Source: Perlabentimonas gracilis
GTDB lineage: Bacteria; Bacteroidota; Bacteroidia; Bacteroidales; Tenuifilaceae
Direction: 5' to 3'
Length of the DNA stretch: 64,000 nt
Assembly (NCBI RefSeq): GCF_011174675.1
Contig: NZ_JAANIG010000017.1
Span: forward strand, 23,042 to 87,041
The notes beneath the pieces are model-generated. The model did not search any database, was not told the DNA's origin, and saw only the letters and a program-made list of their open reading frames with translations. The position numbers and the translations under genes are program-made. Of this stretch, positions 7,990-16,595 are shown piece after piece (positions within the stretch are counted from its first letter, which is position 1; each line of letters begins with the position of its first letter).

Positions 7990-8619
7990 CTAGAATCGGA
8001 ATCCAACGGTGGCCTGATACCAAACATTCTTGTAGCGTGGTGTTGTTGAGGATCCATCGCCGTTGTTCTGGAAGAGATCCCAACCAACCCGAGCACCAAT
8101 AACAATACTACTTAGGTTAACATCAAATCCGCCCAGAAAGCATAAGGTGTTCTTGCGCAGGTTGTCATTGTCAAACTCCTCTTCCTGCTCAATATTTAGA
8201 AACGAATTTTCAAAAACATCCTTAGTGCTCATAAGGTATGAGTATTGAGGACCAGCAACAATCGAGAACATTTCACTAGGCTTAACTACTACTAGTAAAG
8301 GAATATCAAGGTAGTTTAAGGTTCGAGTAAAGGTGTAATCGTTGCCAAGGATGCTGCCCGATGCTTTGAAACCTTTTTGCGAGTAAAGTAATTCGGGTTG
8401 AATGCCAAGGAGCCGCCCAAGAGGGATGGCAACAAATATACCCGCAGCGAATCCTACTTTTGCATCGGCATCAAAGTTCTCTCCCTCCGAGTCGTAAACA
8501 TTTGATAGGTTAAGGCCAACCTTTGGCCCAAAATGTAATGAGCTACCCTTATCCTGAGCTATGCCTGCATTTACAAATAGCAAGGTAGAAACAATGATTA
8601 GTAATAATGTCTTTTTCAT
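7990..8619 (-). CDS. Outer-membrane beta-barrel protein (PorT-like)
   Basis: 209 residues with a cleavable signal peptide (MKKTLLLIIVSTLLFVNAGIAQ) and a barrel that begins FGPKVGLNLSNVYDSEGE, a typical start for the PorT-family outer-membrane beta-barrels of Bacteroidota. It continues with alternating strands (GFAAGIFVAIPLGRLLGIQPELLYSQKG) and ends in WYQATVGFRF, where the C-terminal Phe fits an outer-membrane protein. Its role is unknown; family members are structural or secretion-related. It lies 25 bases downstream of another small barrel gene and is probably in one operon with it. Confidence 0.85.
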   Translation of the reverse strand: MKKTLLLIIVSTLLFVNAGIAQDKGSSLHFGPKVGLNLSNVYDSEGENFDADAKVGFAAGIFVAIPLGRLLGIQPELLYSQKGFKASGSILGNDYTFTRTLNYLDIPLLVVVKPSEMFSIVAGPQYSYLMSTKDVFENSFLNIEQEEEFDNDNLRKNTLCFLGGFDVNLSSIVIGARVGWDLFQNNGDGSSTTPRYKNVWYQATVGFRF

Positions 8620-8644
8620 CTTATTGTTTTTTTAGTTGTTGTGA

Positions 8645-9121
8645 TTAAAATATGTAACGTACCGATAAAGCGCCACCATCGGCCCAGAGGCCTGAGTATC
8701 CTACAAAGTTGAAGGCTGGTTTCCAATCGATACTTACATTGAAAGGTATTTGAGCAAAATTGTACTCGAGCCCTAAAATTCCATCTACACCAATAACTGT
8801 ATAGTTCTCGCCTGCAGTACCCCAGTACTTATTGGTATTGTCGCCATCCCAAAAGCCTACGTGTCCGCCGAAGCCGATATACCATTTCATCCTTTCGGTG
8901 TTAAACGCACGGCCATGAACTTCGTAAAGAAGGGTTAGCTCAAGCCCTTTCCATCGGCTTGCAATTATGCCCTCAAAGGCAGCTTTTGATGTAACAAAAT
9001 GCTTAATGGTAACGCCATTTGCAAAGCCTCCTCGTAGTCCAATCCCTGTGTTGTAATCCTGCGCATTGCTAAAGAGGAAACAGCCTAATGCCAGCAGAAA
9101 AGTAAATACTAGTTTTTTCAT
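8645..9121 (-). CDS. Small outer-membrane beta-barrel protein
   Basis: 158 residues. A signal peptide (MKKLVFTFLLALGCFLFSNAQ) is followed by YNTGIGLRGGFANGVTIKHFV, amphipathic strands and the terminal strand GGALSVRYIF ending in Phe, as expected for outer-membrane barrels. The GLRGG..NGVTIKHF start is common in small Bacteroidota barrel proteins annotated only as hypothetical. It is the first gene of a pair with the PorT-like gene downstream. No enzymatic motif is visible. Confidence 0.78.
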   Translation of the reverse strand: MKKLVFTFLLALGCFLFSNAQDYNTGIGLRGGFANGVTIKHFVTSKAAFEGIIASRWKGLELTLLYEVHGRAFNTERMKWYIGFGGHVGFWDGDNTNKYWGTAGENYTVIGVDGILGLEYNFAQIPFNVSIDWKPAFNFVGYSGLWADGGALSVRYIF

Positions 9122-9138
9122 CGTATTGGGTTTAGTAA

Positions 9139-9162
9139 TTTCCTACTCATATGGCTTTTCGG
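9139..9162. repeat. 24-bp direct repeat, copy 2
   Basis: Identical to 7900-7923. It lies 17 bases upstream of the start of the 8645-9121 barrel gene. The other copy lies 21 bases upstream of the 7477-7878 lipoprotein start. The similar spacing to two starts on the same strand suggests a shared promoter-proximal site, although recent duplication is as likely. Confidence 0.5.
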
Positions 9163-9224
9163 TTTCGCCTCCGCTGAAGTAGTCCGAACGGAACGGACCC
9201 AACCTTTACCCTGTGCCGGGCAGG

Positions 9225-9410
9225 TTACTTTATGGTGTTGATGATGGTACGAAGCTCATCTTGGGTTTTCCCCAACTTGTAACTTAGCCGTTCAATCATC
9301 TCTTTCTCCTTATTCCTGTAGAAGTTTAAATCTTCGTCAGTGATAATGGGATACTTCATTTTCAGTTTTCCCTTCCTTTCGTTCCAGAAGCCTACTTTAA
9401 AATTTTCCAT
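9225..9410 (-). CDS. CsbD-like stress protein
   Basis: 61 residues from ATG at 9410 (MENFKVGFWNERKGKLKMKY), with an upstream in-frame ATG at 9449 that would add 13 residues. The pattern W-N-E-R-K-G-K-L-K..YP.ITDEDL, then a short helix and L..KLGKTQDELR, matches the CsbD-like small stress proteins of Bacteroidota. CsbD proteins are induced by general stress; their molecular role is unknown. A paralogue is at 13323-13508. Confidence 0.75.
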   Translation of the reverse strand: MENFKVGFWNERKGKLKMKYPIITDEDLNFYRNKEKEMIERLSYKLGKTQDELRTIINTIK

Positions 9411-9687
9411 TGTATTTGGCTTAATGTGAGCTGCTTTATTGTTTAACAAACATACTTACTAAGCACTATATTATTGTTACATAATTATTTATAATAGTTG
9501 TATATATCACTGATTTGGAATTTGTAGGGGTAATTTTACTTCACACCTATCGGTGGGGGTGATATTCATTCATCGCCGAGATATTGATTTAACAAATAGC
9601 TCTGGCTATAAAAATATATGTACCCATTTCTTGCTTACGCAAATTTTAGATGGTATAGTTTAGTCTGTCTGAAGAAAGGCTAAGTTT

Positions 9688-11832
9688 CTACTTTTGAAGT
9701 TGTTCGTTAACTTTTGTTAGCAATAGCTCTTTTTTTATAGGTTTGCTTATAAAGTCGGAACAGCCACATGCTAAGGCTTTATCTCTATCAATATCTGTAG
9801 AGTATGCTGTTAGGGCAATGATGGGGATGTTAGGTTTAAGTTCCTTTATGAGTTTTGTTGCTTCGTAGCCATCCATTATGGGCATTTTTATATCCATTAA
9901 TACCATATCGATATGCTGGGAAGATTTAAATACATCAACTGCTTCGAGGCCATTTATGGCTCTGATAATGCGAATCTCTTTGTGTGCTAACCATTCTGCC
10001 AGAAGCATAAAATTTGAGTCTTCATCCTCGGCAATAAGCAGCGTTTGATTGGGCTTAAATTCAAAGCCTAATCCTTTAGCGGATTTAATATCGGTGGACT
10101 TAACAGTATTAGCATTTTTATAGGGAATGGTAAAATAGAATTCTGATCCTTTGCCTATTTCAGAATTAAGCCAAATTTTACCGCCAAGCAATTCAACATA
10201 AGCTTTTGATATGGATAGGCCTATTCCTGATCCTCCGAATAGTTGATCATTGGTAGTTTCAACCTGACGAAAGCGAGTGAAAATAATTTCTTGCATATCT
10301 TTAGGTATGCCCATTCCTGAATCTTTTACGAAAAACTCCAGCTGGTTATCAATAATCGTATAGCCAAAATGGACATAACCCTGCTTAGTAAATTTAAGTG
10401 CGTTACCTATAAGGTTACTGAGTATTTGTGTTAGCTTGGTTGCATCGGTTACAATAATTGCATCATTGTTTTCTAGTGCTGCTTTTATACTGAGTGTAAC
10501 CGTTTTGTCAAATGCTTTTTGTGAAAATTGGTCATTGATAAGCTTACACAGGGAGTTAATGTTTATTTCTGTTTCATGAATTTTCTCCAAGCCTGCCTCA
10601 ATGGAGGCAATGCAAATTATATCATCAATAATGGCAAGAAGTTGATCGCTACTTTGGATTATTATGTCTGTAAAAAATTTACGTTTTTCGGCTATTAAAT
10701 CGGGGTCGTTAAGAAAACTTGAAAACCCTACAATGGCATTCATGGGTGTTCGGATCTCGTGCGAAATATTGTGCAGGAAGGCAGTTTTTAGGCGGTCGCT
10801 CTCCTCGGCTTTTTCCTTGGCCTCTATCAACTCCATCTGGGCATGCTTGCGTTCGGTAATATCGCTTGATATCCCAATAATACCTGTTAGTTTCCCATTT
10901 GTGTCAAGTATTGGTGTATCGGTTACAAATGCAGGAAAACTTTTTCCGTCCTTTCTTTTCACATAAAATTCGCCAGCCCACGATTTTCCTGCGTTCAGCT
11001 GTTCCATGATTTCAAGAGCCTGCTCGTTGGATTGTAGGGCAGGGGTTAAGTTGATAATATTCTCGCCAATTGCTTCAGTAGCCGACCACCCGTAAATGTT
11101 TTCAGCAGCATTATTCCAGTAAATCACATTGCCCAGCAAATCAGTAGCAATAACAGCCTGGCCCACATTATTTATCAGGTCGGCTTGAAATTTTATTTCG
11201 TCTTGTATCTTTTTTCGTTCGGTATTGTCTCTGATATTGCATTGGATTACCTTAACATTATTGGCCAAATAAACATTGCTCACGAATTCAACATGAACTA
11301 TTCGTCCATCTGAAGTTTCAAGTGGTAAATCATCATAGCGAACGTATTCATTTTGTTGCAATTCAAGAAACTTCTCTTTGTTCTCATACACATCCATAAA
11401 TGAACCTATTTCCCATATCGATTTTTCAATTAATTCATCACGCGAATAGCCCAGTAGATTTATTAGGAATGGGTTTACATCAACAATCTTTCCCGTTTCG
11501 GCATCAAGAATTAGAATACCGTCTTTGGCCGACTCAAACAGGCGACGGTAGCGGGTTTCTGAAAAGTTCAAAGCATCCTCTGTGCGCTTGCGACAAGTTA
11601 TATCCTCGGAAATTGTTGCAATAATATTTTTTCCTTCCTCATCCAGAATTCGCGATGAGTTCCACAAAACGGTTTTAATACTATTGTCTTTTGTTAAGAT
11701 ATCTATTTCAATTAGGTCTCGTTCTTCATCCAGATGATTTTTTAGCAATTCAAGCGTTGCGGTAACTTTTTCTTTAGGAAACAGCAGATCAATTCTTTTG
11801 TCAATAACTTCAGCCGAAGCATACCCGCTCAA
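9688..11832 (-). CDS. Hybrid sensor histidine kinase, C-terminal part (PAS-PAS-PAS-HisKA-HATPase-REC), split by an in-frame stop
   Basis: 714 codons, starting in the frame of a TTG after the stop that ends the neighbouring gene. It begins inside a PAS domain (SGYASAEVIDKRIDLLFP), followed by PAS domains at about 92-205 and 215-330. HisKA carries phospho-acceptor His358 in FLHNISHEIRTPMNA. HATPase has the N box NLIGNALKFT (473-482) and G box SGIGLSISKAYVELLGG. A receiver domain has Asp647 in MVLMDIKMP and Lys697. No transmembrane segment is visible, so a cytoplasmic phosphorelay sensor is likely. With the 11836-12816 part it reads as one gene of about 1,042 codons interrupted by a single TAA. 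Confidence 0.85.
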   Translation of the reverse strand: MSGYASAEVIDKRIDLLFPKEKVTATLELLKNHLDEERDLIEIDILTKDNSIKTVLWNSSRILDEEGKNIIATISEDITCRKRTEDALNFSETRYRRLFESAKDGILILDAETGKIVDVNPFLINLLGYSRDELIEKSIWEIGSFMDVYENKEKFLELQQNEYVRYDDLPLETSDGRIVHVEFVSNVYLANNVKVIQCNIRDNTERKKIQDEIKFQADLINNVGQAVIATDLLGNVIYWNNAAENIYGWSATEAIGENIINLTPALQSNEQALEIMEQLNAGKSWAGEFYVKRKDGKSFPAFVTDTPILDTNGKLTGIIGISSDITERKHAQMELIEAKEKAEESDRLKTAFLHNISHEIRTPMNAIVGFSSFLNDPDLIAEKRKFFTDIIIQSSDQLLAIIDDIICIASIEAGLEKIHETEININSLCKLINDQFSQKAFDKTVTLSIKAALENNDAIIVTDATKLTQILSNLIGNALKFTKQGYVHFGYTIIDNQLEFFVKDSGMGIPKDMQEIIFTRFRQVETTNDQLFGGSGIGLSISKAYVELLGGKIWLNSEIGKGSEFYFTIPYKNANTVKSTDIKSAKGLGFEFKPNQTLLIAEDEDSNFMLLAEWLAHKEIRIIRAINGLEAVDVFKSSQHIDMVLMDIKMPIMDGYEATKLIKELKPNIPIIALTAYSTDIDRDKALACGCSDFISKPIKKELLLTKVNEQLQK

Positions 11833-11835
11833 CAG

Positions 11836-12816
11836 TTAAAATTTGCTATTGAACCGTTTTATTACAAAGGAAGTGTCCCATATAATAATTGGTGCATGCA
11901 TATGGTTTAGGAGGGAGTTTAACGAATCACTAATTGCACTATGTTTCTCCTTTAAGGTATCCTCTTTGCCCTTTCGATCAGTAATATCCTCAATGGCAAG
12001 CAAAATAATTTTCTCTTTACCCAATGCCCTTTCTACCTGACGCGCATTTAAAAGCATCACCCGTTTACCGATGGTAGAGAAGTGGTGTTCAACCTCATAA
12101 TTATCAAAAGATTTTTTCTCCGGAATGATCTTCTCCAATAATTCTTTCAGCTTAGGAATATCCCATTGATGATTACCCAGCTCGTAAATAAGCTTTCCAA
12201 TAGTTTCATGGGCTGATACCTTGAAAAATTCGTAGAATGAACGGCTGGCTTTTATTACCCTAAGATCTTTATCAATTGTAAGTAAAGGTTCACGTACCGT
12301 GTCGATTATATTTTCTGTGAGTATATTCAGTTCATCTGCCGTTTTTTTTATATCCGCAAGTTCATTTCTGGTTTTCTCTAGCACCGCTTCCGCCTTTTTT
12401 CTGGCCATGATGTCGCGTATTTGGCATTGAATAACCCTAACATTGTTTACTAGATACACATTGCTTATAAATTCAACATGGATTTTAGTCCCATTCGATG
12501 TTTCCAGAGGCAAATCGTCGTACCTTACATATTCCATTTGCTGTAATTCCAGGAATTTATCCTTATTTTCAATAACATCCTGGAAAGCGCCAATATCCCA
12601 GATCGATTTCTCAATGAGATCTGGTTTGGTATAGCCTAGCAAATCAATTATGAAGGGGTTAACATCAACAATTTTCCCGGTATCGGCATCAAGGATTAGA
12701 ATCCCGACTTTTGTCGATTCGAACAAGCAGCGGTAACGGACTTCAGAAGCATATAATTCCTCAATCAGGATTGATCCATTTTTTTCGTTATTTTCTGTAT
12801 TCGCAGCCTTTCCCAT
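11836..12816 (-). CDS. Hybrid sensor histidine kinase, N-terminal PAS part, ending at an in-frame TAA
   Basis: 326 residues. It has a PAS domain at about 28-140 (YRCLFESTKVGILILDADTG), a second at about 165-285 (REPLLTIDKDLRVIKASRSF, closing AIEDITDRKG), and the first half of a third that stops at WDTSFVIKRFNSKF. The TAA (11836-11838) is followed in the same frame by CTG TTG AGC GGG TAT, giving the missing second half of the PAS domain (LLSGYASAEVI). The two pieces therefore form one broken kinase gene. As it stands, this product has no kinase domain. Its first PAS is nearly identical to the fourth PAS in the downstream part, an internal duplication. Confidence 0.85.
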   Translation of the reverse strand: MGKAANTENNEKNGSILIEELYASEVRYRCLFESTKVGILILDADTGKIVDVNPFIIDLLGYTKPDLIEKSIWDIGAFQDVIENKDKFLELQQMEYVRYDDLPLETSNGTKIHVEFISNVYLVNNVRVIQCQIRDIMARKKAEAVLEKTRNELADIKKTADELNILTENIIDTVREPLLTIDKDLRVIKASRSFYEFFKVSAHETIGKLIYELGNHQWDIPKLKELLEKIIPEKKSFDNYEVEHHFSTIGKRVMLLNARQVERALGKEKIILLAIEDITDRKGKEDTLKEKHSAISDSLNSLLNHMHAPIIIWDTSFVIKRFNSKF

Positions 12817-13064
12817 GATATTTTATTGCTAATGTAGCCCAAGTGTTTTGTTATTATCGTTTAATGTTGGAGTCGAAACCTGTGGTTAATCAATGTTTAT
12901 ATTCCTCATTCTGTATTTCATTAATGGAATAGTTAAGCAGCAGAGCAACTTTTTATGAATTAGGTACATCTTCTAGTCCTTTTGCCCCGACGTTCTATGG
13001 CGAATATCCTTTAGAGCCTGCTTTTGTTTACTTAAGGCCTAAAATAAACTGTATTCGAAAACCA

Positions 13065-13283
13065 TTATCGTTTTCGAAACACCAACCATCCTAGGCCAAA
13101 GCCTATTCCAATGCTTATAATTGTATGACTCCAGTTTATACTGTTAAGGCTCAACGACTGGTTGATACGAAAACCCCTTAGCCAGTCTGTTCCGCCCAAT
13201 ATCATTATTACTATAATAGCAACAAGGGCAATTATAATGTAACCTGCCACCCTATTTGATGAGTTGAATATTTTTTTGCTCAT
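13065..13283 (-). CDS. Small two-helix membrane protein of unknown function
   Basis: 72 residues with two hydrophobic segments, AGYIIIALVAIIVIMILGG (about 13-31) and TIISIGIGFGLGWLVF (about 54-69), separated by a short polar loop (TDWLRGFRINQSLSLNSINW) and ending RKR. Positive ends suggest both termini are in the cytoplasm. I do not recognise a family. It is the last gene of a short run of small stress-type genes (CsbD-like, Lys-rich, lmo0937-like) on the same strand, which hints at a stress role. Of the 248 bases between it and the kinase gene, I see nothing specific. Confidence 0.6.
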   Translation of the reverse strand: MSKKIFNSSNRVAGYIIIALVAIIVIMILGGTDWLRGFRINQSLSLNSINWSHTIISIGIGFGLGWLVFRKR

Positions 13284-13322
13284 AACTCTTATTGATTTAG
13301 AATTATTGGTTATTAAAATGAG

Positions 13323-13508
13323 TTAATGATTGTCAACTTCTGCCTGTAAATCCTGCGTTGTTTTGCCCAACTTGCTAGCTATCATCTCAATTAAATCGGT
13401 TTTTGTGCCATACCTCCAGGTCAGGTCTGCTGGGGTTAGGCTCGGATACATTTGGCTTAGCTTGCTTTTTATCCTATCCCACTGATAGTAATCAGAGTTA
13501 TCCTTCAT
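13323..13508 (-). CDS. CsbD-like stress protein, second copy
   Basis: 61 residues, MKDNSDYYQWDRIKSKLSQM, then YPSLTPADLTWRYGTKTDLI and ASKLGKTTQDLQ. It shares the W...K.KL...YP.LT..DL and KLGKT..(D/E)L positions with the 9225-9410 protein and so belongs to the same CsbD-like group. The gene is within a cluster of small stress-type genes: 2 bases from the Lys-rich gene upstream and 39 bases from the two-helix membrane protein downstream. Confidence 0.72.
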   Translation of the reverse strand: MKDNSDYYQWDRIKSKLSQMYPSLTPADLTWRYGTKTDLIEMIASKLGKTTQDLQAEVDNH

Positions 13509-13510
13509 TA

Positions 13511-13663
13511 TTATTTTTTGGGTTTGGCAAAAGGGTTAATCGTAATGGTCCCTGCTGATGATTTCTCGTCGCGTTTACTTGCTTTGTCGGCTCGCTTCTC
13601 TTTCAGGTTTTTGGCAGGTGCCTTTTTCCCCGAATTCTTTTTAACTTCCTTTTCTTGTGTCAT
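13511..13663 (-). CDS. Lysine-rich small protein of unknown function
   Basis: A 50-residue frame from ATG at 13663 to TAA at 13511, MTQEKEVKKNSGKKAPAKNL continuing with KEKRADKASKRDEKSS and ending TINPFAKPKK. It is extremely basic (about a third Lys or Arg) and likely disordered. The compact spacing to the CsbD-like gene (2 bases) and the position in a run of small genes argue that it is translated. It could bind nucleic acid or anionic polymers; this is a guess from composition only. Confidence 0.55.
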   Translation of the reverse strand: MTQEKEVKKNSGKKAPAKNLKEKRADKASKRDEKSSAGTITINPFAKPKK

Positions 13664-13706
13664 GCTATTGAGTATTAGTTTGAGTTATTGAATTTTGTTG
13701 TAGGGT

Positions 13707-13862
13707 TTATAAAATTCTTTTCCCCTGAATAATCCTTAGTAAAACAGCGATAATTGCAATTACAAGGAGTATGTGTATAATACCTCCTGCATGAAATCCT
13801 ATAAAACCAATTGCCCAAAGGATGATAAGGATTACTGCGATGATGTAAAGTAAGTTTCCCAT
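13707..13862 (-). CDS. lmo0937-family small membrane protein
   Basis: 51 residues from ATG at 13862. It starts MGNLLYIIAVILIILWAIGF, goes on with IGFHAGGIIHILLVIAVIAV and ends LLRIIQGKRIL. Two transmembrane helices surround the conserved FHAGG-IIH turn, which is the hallmark of the lmo0937-type (DUF5670) membrane proteins found widely in stress-related clusters. The molecular function is unknown. It is 43 bases upstream of the Lys-rich gene. The recognition rests on the near-invariant central motif. Confidence 0.8.
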   Translation of the reverse strand: MGNLLYIIAVILIILWAIGFIGFHAGGIIHILLVIAIIAVLLRIIQGKRIL

Positions 13863-14034
13863 GTTTATAAGGTTCTAGTTTGATCTACAAAGGTGCTCGA
13901 TGAGTTGGCTTAAAGCGTTACATAAATTCATTAATCTTTTACATCTTTCACACATTACGAGGATAAATATTCGACCCCACCCTTAGGCAACGAGCAAAGA
14001 ACTTGGGCATCTATTTTCAGTACAGTTTTCAGCA

Positions 14035-14832
14035 CTAATGGTATAGCACCTTGAAAAGATCTTCTAAATCTGGTGTTAGGGTAATTTCTGTTCGCCTATT
14101 GGCGGCTCGTCCTTCTTCGTTATCGTTACTTTTAACAGGTTGATGCATGCCTTTTCCCGATGCTGTGATACGAGCAGGGTCAAAACCATTCTCTACTGAA
14201 AGGATACGTACAACAGATATGGCCCTTGCTGAGCTTAGATCCCAATTATCTTTATACTTTACCGTTTTTATGGGGGCATTATCTGTATGGCCTTCTATTG
14301 TAACGGTAATATCTTTCCTGGTATTGAGCACGTCGGCTAGTGATTTTAAAGCCTGCTTCCCTTTCAAATTTATCTCATCGCTTCCTGAACTAAAGAGTAG
14401 CTCCTCTTCGAGTGATACGTAAACTCTACCGTTTTTAGTGTAAACATTCAGCTCATTGGCCTTGTAACCCACGAGGGCTTTATCTAGAGATGTCCTCAAA
14501 TCGCTAAGCGCACCCTTTTGAGCGTAAACAAGGCTGTTTAATCCCCTTATGCGTTTAGCCTGATCACCAATAGTAAGATTGGATGCTTTTATGAATATGT
14601 CTATATCGGTTTGCAAGGAATCATAAAGTGTTTGAATGCTCAACTTTTCTGAGGTAACCTCATCAACTTTGGCGTTACAGCTGTTAATCTTTGCCTGAAC
14701 AATAGCATTCTCTTTTGTTAGTTCACCTACCATGGCTTCAGAGGCGGTAAATTTCTTGTTCGATACGCATGCGGTAAATGTAAAGCCTGCTGCCAGTAAT
14801 AAGATTACTGTGAGGTTGAATTTTACTTTCAT
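14035..14832 (-). CDS. OmpA-family lipoprotein with coiled-coil stalk
   Basis: 265 residues. A lipoprotein signal (LLLAAGFTFTAC, Cys at about 22) is followed by a helical stalk (about 30-120) rich in heptads, then an OmpA-type peptidoglycan-binding domain with SLEEELLFSSGSDEIN, the core VTIEGHTDNAPIKT, WDLSSARAISVVRIL and GRAANRRTEITLTPD. The design is that of Pal/MotB-like tethers linking the outer membrane to peptidoglycan. It stands alone, with 115 bases before the next upstream gene, and may be stress-induced like the small genes beside it. Confidence 0.85.
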   Translation of the reverse strand: MKVKFNLTVILLLAAGFTFTACVSNKKFTASEAMVGELTKENAIVQAKINSCNAKVDEVTSEKLSIQTLYDSLQTDIDIFIKASNLTIGDQAKRIRGLNSLVYAQKGALSDLRTSLDKALVGYKANELNVYTKNGRVYVSLEEELLFSSGSDEINLKGKQALKSLADVLNTRKDITVTIEGHTDNAPIKTVKYKDNWDLSSARAISVVRILSVENGFDPARITASGKGMHQPVKSNDNEEGRAANRRTEITLTPDLEDLFKVLYH

Positions 14833-14947
14833 AACGGGTGATTTTTAATGAGTTTTATTCTTACAAAGATGAGCAGCATATGAATGGGATATGTTACACA
14901 ACTAATTATGAATGTTACAACATTCACAGGTTCATAGGAGTTCGTTG

Positions 14948-15904
14948 TTAGAATAGAATACTTGATTTCGATGAAATCCCTATACGGATCACGTTGAGCT
15001 GCCTGTTGAAATGGATATTGTAGTAATCCTGGCCGTAGTAATACTGAAAAAAGATATTTACATCCTTAAGAAATGTGGGAGTAAAGGAAACGGTGTAATT
15101 TACAGTAAAGCGTTTTATGCTAAAGTTTTGCTCGTCATTTAGTTTACCTGCAATCCAACCCACCTTAATGGATTGATTAAAAGCATATTTTTTATTCAGG
15201 TCCTCGGGAGCCACAATTATTTTAAATGCCTCAGAAAGTTTAACAGAACTCTTGATATTAACAAAAAACCTTAATCGTCCGTAAGTTCCGCTCAACTTTT
15301 GTTCTTGCATATAATTGTAGGTAGCGTATAGCTTTATATAGTTGGTGTTAAAAAGTAGTTTTGCATTTGGACGCGAGAGGAAGAGACCTCCTTCTATCCA
15401 GTTTGTAGAGAAATTACCCGTGAGAGTATTAATAGTTGTACTATCGGGATTAAAAAAATCGTCCTCCTGTCCATTGGAGTGGTGCATTGTCGTAATGTAA
15501 GTAAACAGATCTCGTTTCCCATTCTCTTTGTCGAGGAATTGGTAAAAGAAAGTAACCTTTGGCATAAAGGATGGTGTCCGAACGGGTAGCGAGTACTCAT
15601 TGTACATCCTAATTACTATTCGAGGCGAGAGTTCAATTCCCCATCTAACATTTTCGCTAATGCTTATCATGAAGTATGGTGCTAGGTTGCCCTCAAATAT
15701 CAATGGCTCCATATTCCCAAGACCGCTTCCAAAAAGAATGTAGCTGGGGTCGCGAAACATATTGAAAGTTGATATGGCATTCCTTCTTCCTTTAACTTCT
15801 TGTTCATTAGATACTAAACTATCAACACCCTTCTGTGAATAAACATCACAAATTATTGAGAATAGCATTATGGGCAAAAGGAGTATCTTAATCCTATTCA
15901 TCAT
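14948..15904 (-). CDS. Outer-membrane phospholipase A-like beta-barrel protein
   Basis: 318 residues with a signal peptide (ILLLPIMLFSIICDVYSQ). The middle carries TTMHHSNGQEDDFFNPDS, which resembles the H-x-SNG catalytic motif (His and Ser) of outer-membrane phospholipase A. The rest is made of barrel-like strands rich in Tyr and Phe (FFYQFLDKENGKRDLF, FFQYYYGQDYYNIHF) and ends SSKSSILF with a terminal Phe. OMPLA enzymes hydrolyse phospholipids that reach the outer leaflet. Assignment rests mainly on the motif and topology, so a non-enzymatic barrel remains possible. It is monocistronic. Confidence 0.65.
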   Translation of the reverse strand: MMNRIKILLLPIMLFSIICDVYSQKGVDSLVSNEQEVKGRRNAISTFNMFRDPSYILFGSGLGNMEPLIFEGNLAPYFMISISENVRWGIELSPRIVIRMYNEYSLPVRTPSFMPKVTFFYQFLDKENGKRDLFTYITTMHHSNGQEDDFFNPDSTTINTLTGNFSTNWIEGGLFLSRPNAKLLFNTNYIKLYATYNYMQEQKLSGTYGRLRFFVNIKSSVKLSEAFKIIVAPEDLNKKYAFNQSIKVGWIAGKLNDEQNFSIKRFTVNYTVSFTPTFLKDVNIFFQYYYGQDYYNIHFNRQLNVIRIGISSKSSILF

Positions 15905-16284
15905 TAGTTTAGGTTTCGATTATTCTAGTTAAGCGTATTGGCAAAATGTAATGTTTTGCTTGTTAAGTATTTGTTTGGTCTGCATCTCATGCTCTTAAAC
16001 TTTAGGTCTTGTTCAGAATTTTGTAGATTATTTTTGTCCCAACCATATTGCTTGCCACTGACCTTTTATGAAGTCCTAAGCAGGATGGAGACCCATGAAG
16101 TGTTAATGTTCATATTATGCTTATAATCAAGACAATAATTCGTTTTACTATCAATTTGTAGCTTTAAGTAGGTTTAAAGGTTTCTTAGAGCTGAATCAGT
16201 ATGGAGGTGTATTATAAAAAATATGCCCTAGCTAGCAAGAAATGGGGTGTCCTTATGTATTAGCAAAGCTTAATGATATGATAA
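15905..16284. other. Intergenic stretch, no supported gene
   Basis: This 380-base spacer between the OMPLA-like gene and a small membrane protein gene has only one short plus-strand frame (about 15938-16126) with an unremarkable, Cys/Leu-rich translation. It presumably contains the promoter of the minus-strand barrel gene at its left end. I see no hairpin, repeat or RNA motif that stands out. Confidence 0.4.
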
Positions 16285-16497
16285 CTAACGCTTTTTAATG
16301 CCCAATATAAAGAAAGTACTGCCCAATGTCATAATTGCAACACCTAACAATGGCGACCACGCTATTGGATGGCTCTTATTCCGAGAAATGTTTAGGTTGC
16401 CAATTTCCACTACCTTTTCTCTAGTAACGAACTTGAATCCTGTAATAAGGGTAAATAGCAAACCAACACCAATAATGATGATACCAATTTTTCTCAT
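16285..16497 (-). CDS. Small two-helix membrane protein
   Basis: 70 residues starting MRKIGIIIIGVGLLFTLITGF, a first transmembrane helix, then a polar loop with TREKVVEIGNLNISRNKSHP, a second helix WSPLLGVAIMTLGSTFFILG and a KKR end. The loop between the helices, with a VEIG.L.I...K.. pattern, is typical of a group of small Bacteroidota membrane proteins whose role is unknown. It is 98 bases from the AraC-type regulator, which is downstream on the same strand. Confidence 0.65.
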   Translation of the reverse strand: MRKIGIIIIGVGLLFTLITGFKFVTREKVVEIGNLNISRNKSHPIAWSPLLGVAIMTLGSTFFILGIKKR

Positions 16498-16595
16498 TCT
16501 GTTTGAACGGATTAGTTAGGCCAATTATGACACATCAAAGTTATGCCCAATAGGAAGGGGAGTTGTTACAAAAATTCAGGGTAGAGTTATATATA

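Noticed and set aside
11836..11838. Stop codon recoding (selenocysteine or pyrrolysine) in the histidine kinase or the cupin gene
   Set aside because: Both codons are TAA, not TGA or TAG, neither site is a known redox or methylamine active site, and many other genes here end normally with TAA.
15938..16126. 62-codon plus-strand frame in the gap after the OMPLA-like gene
   Set aside because: No recognisable motif or signal peptide, and isolated from any plus-strand operon.
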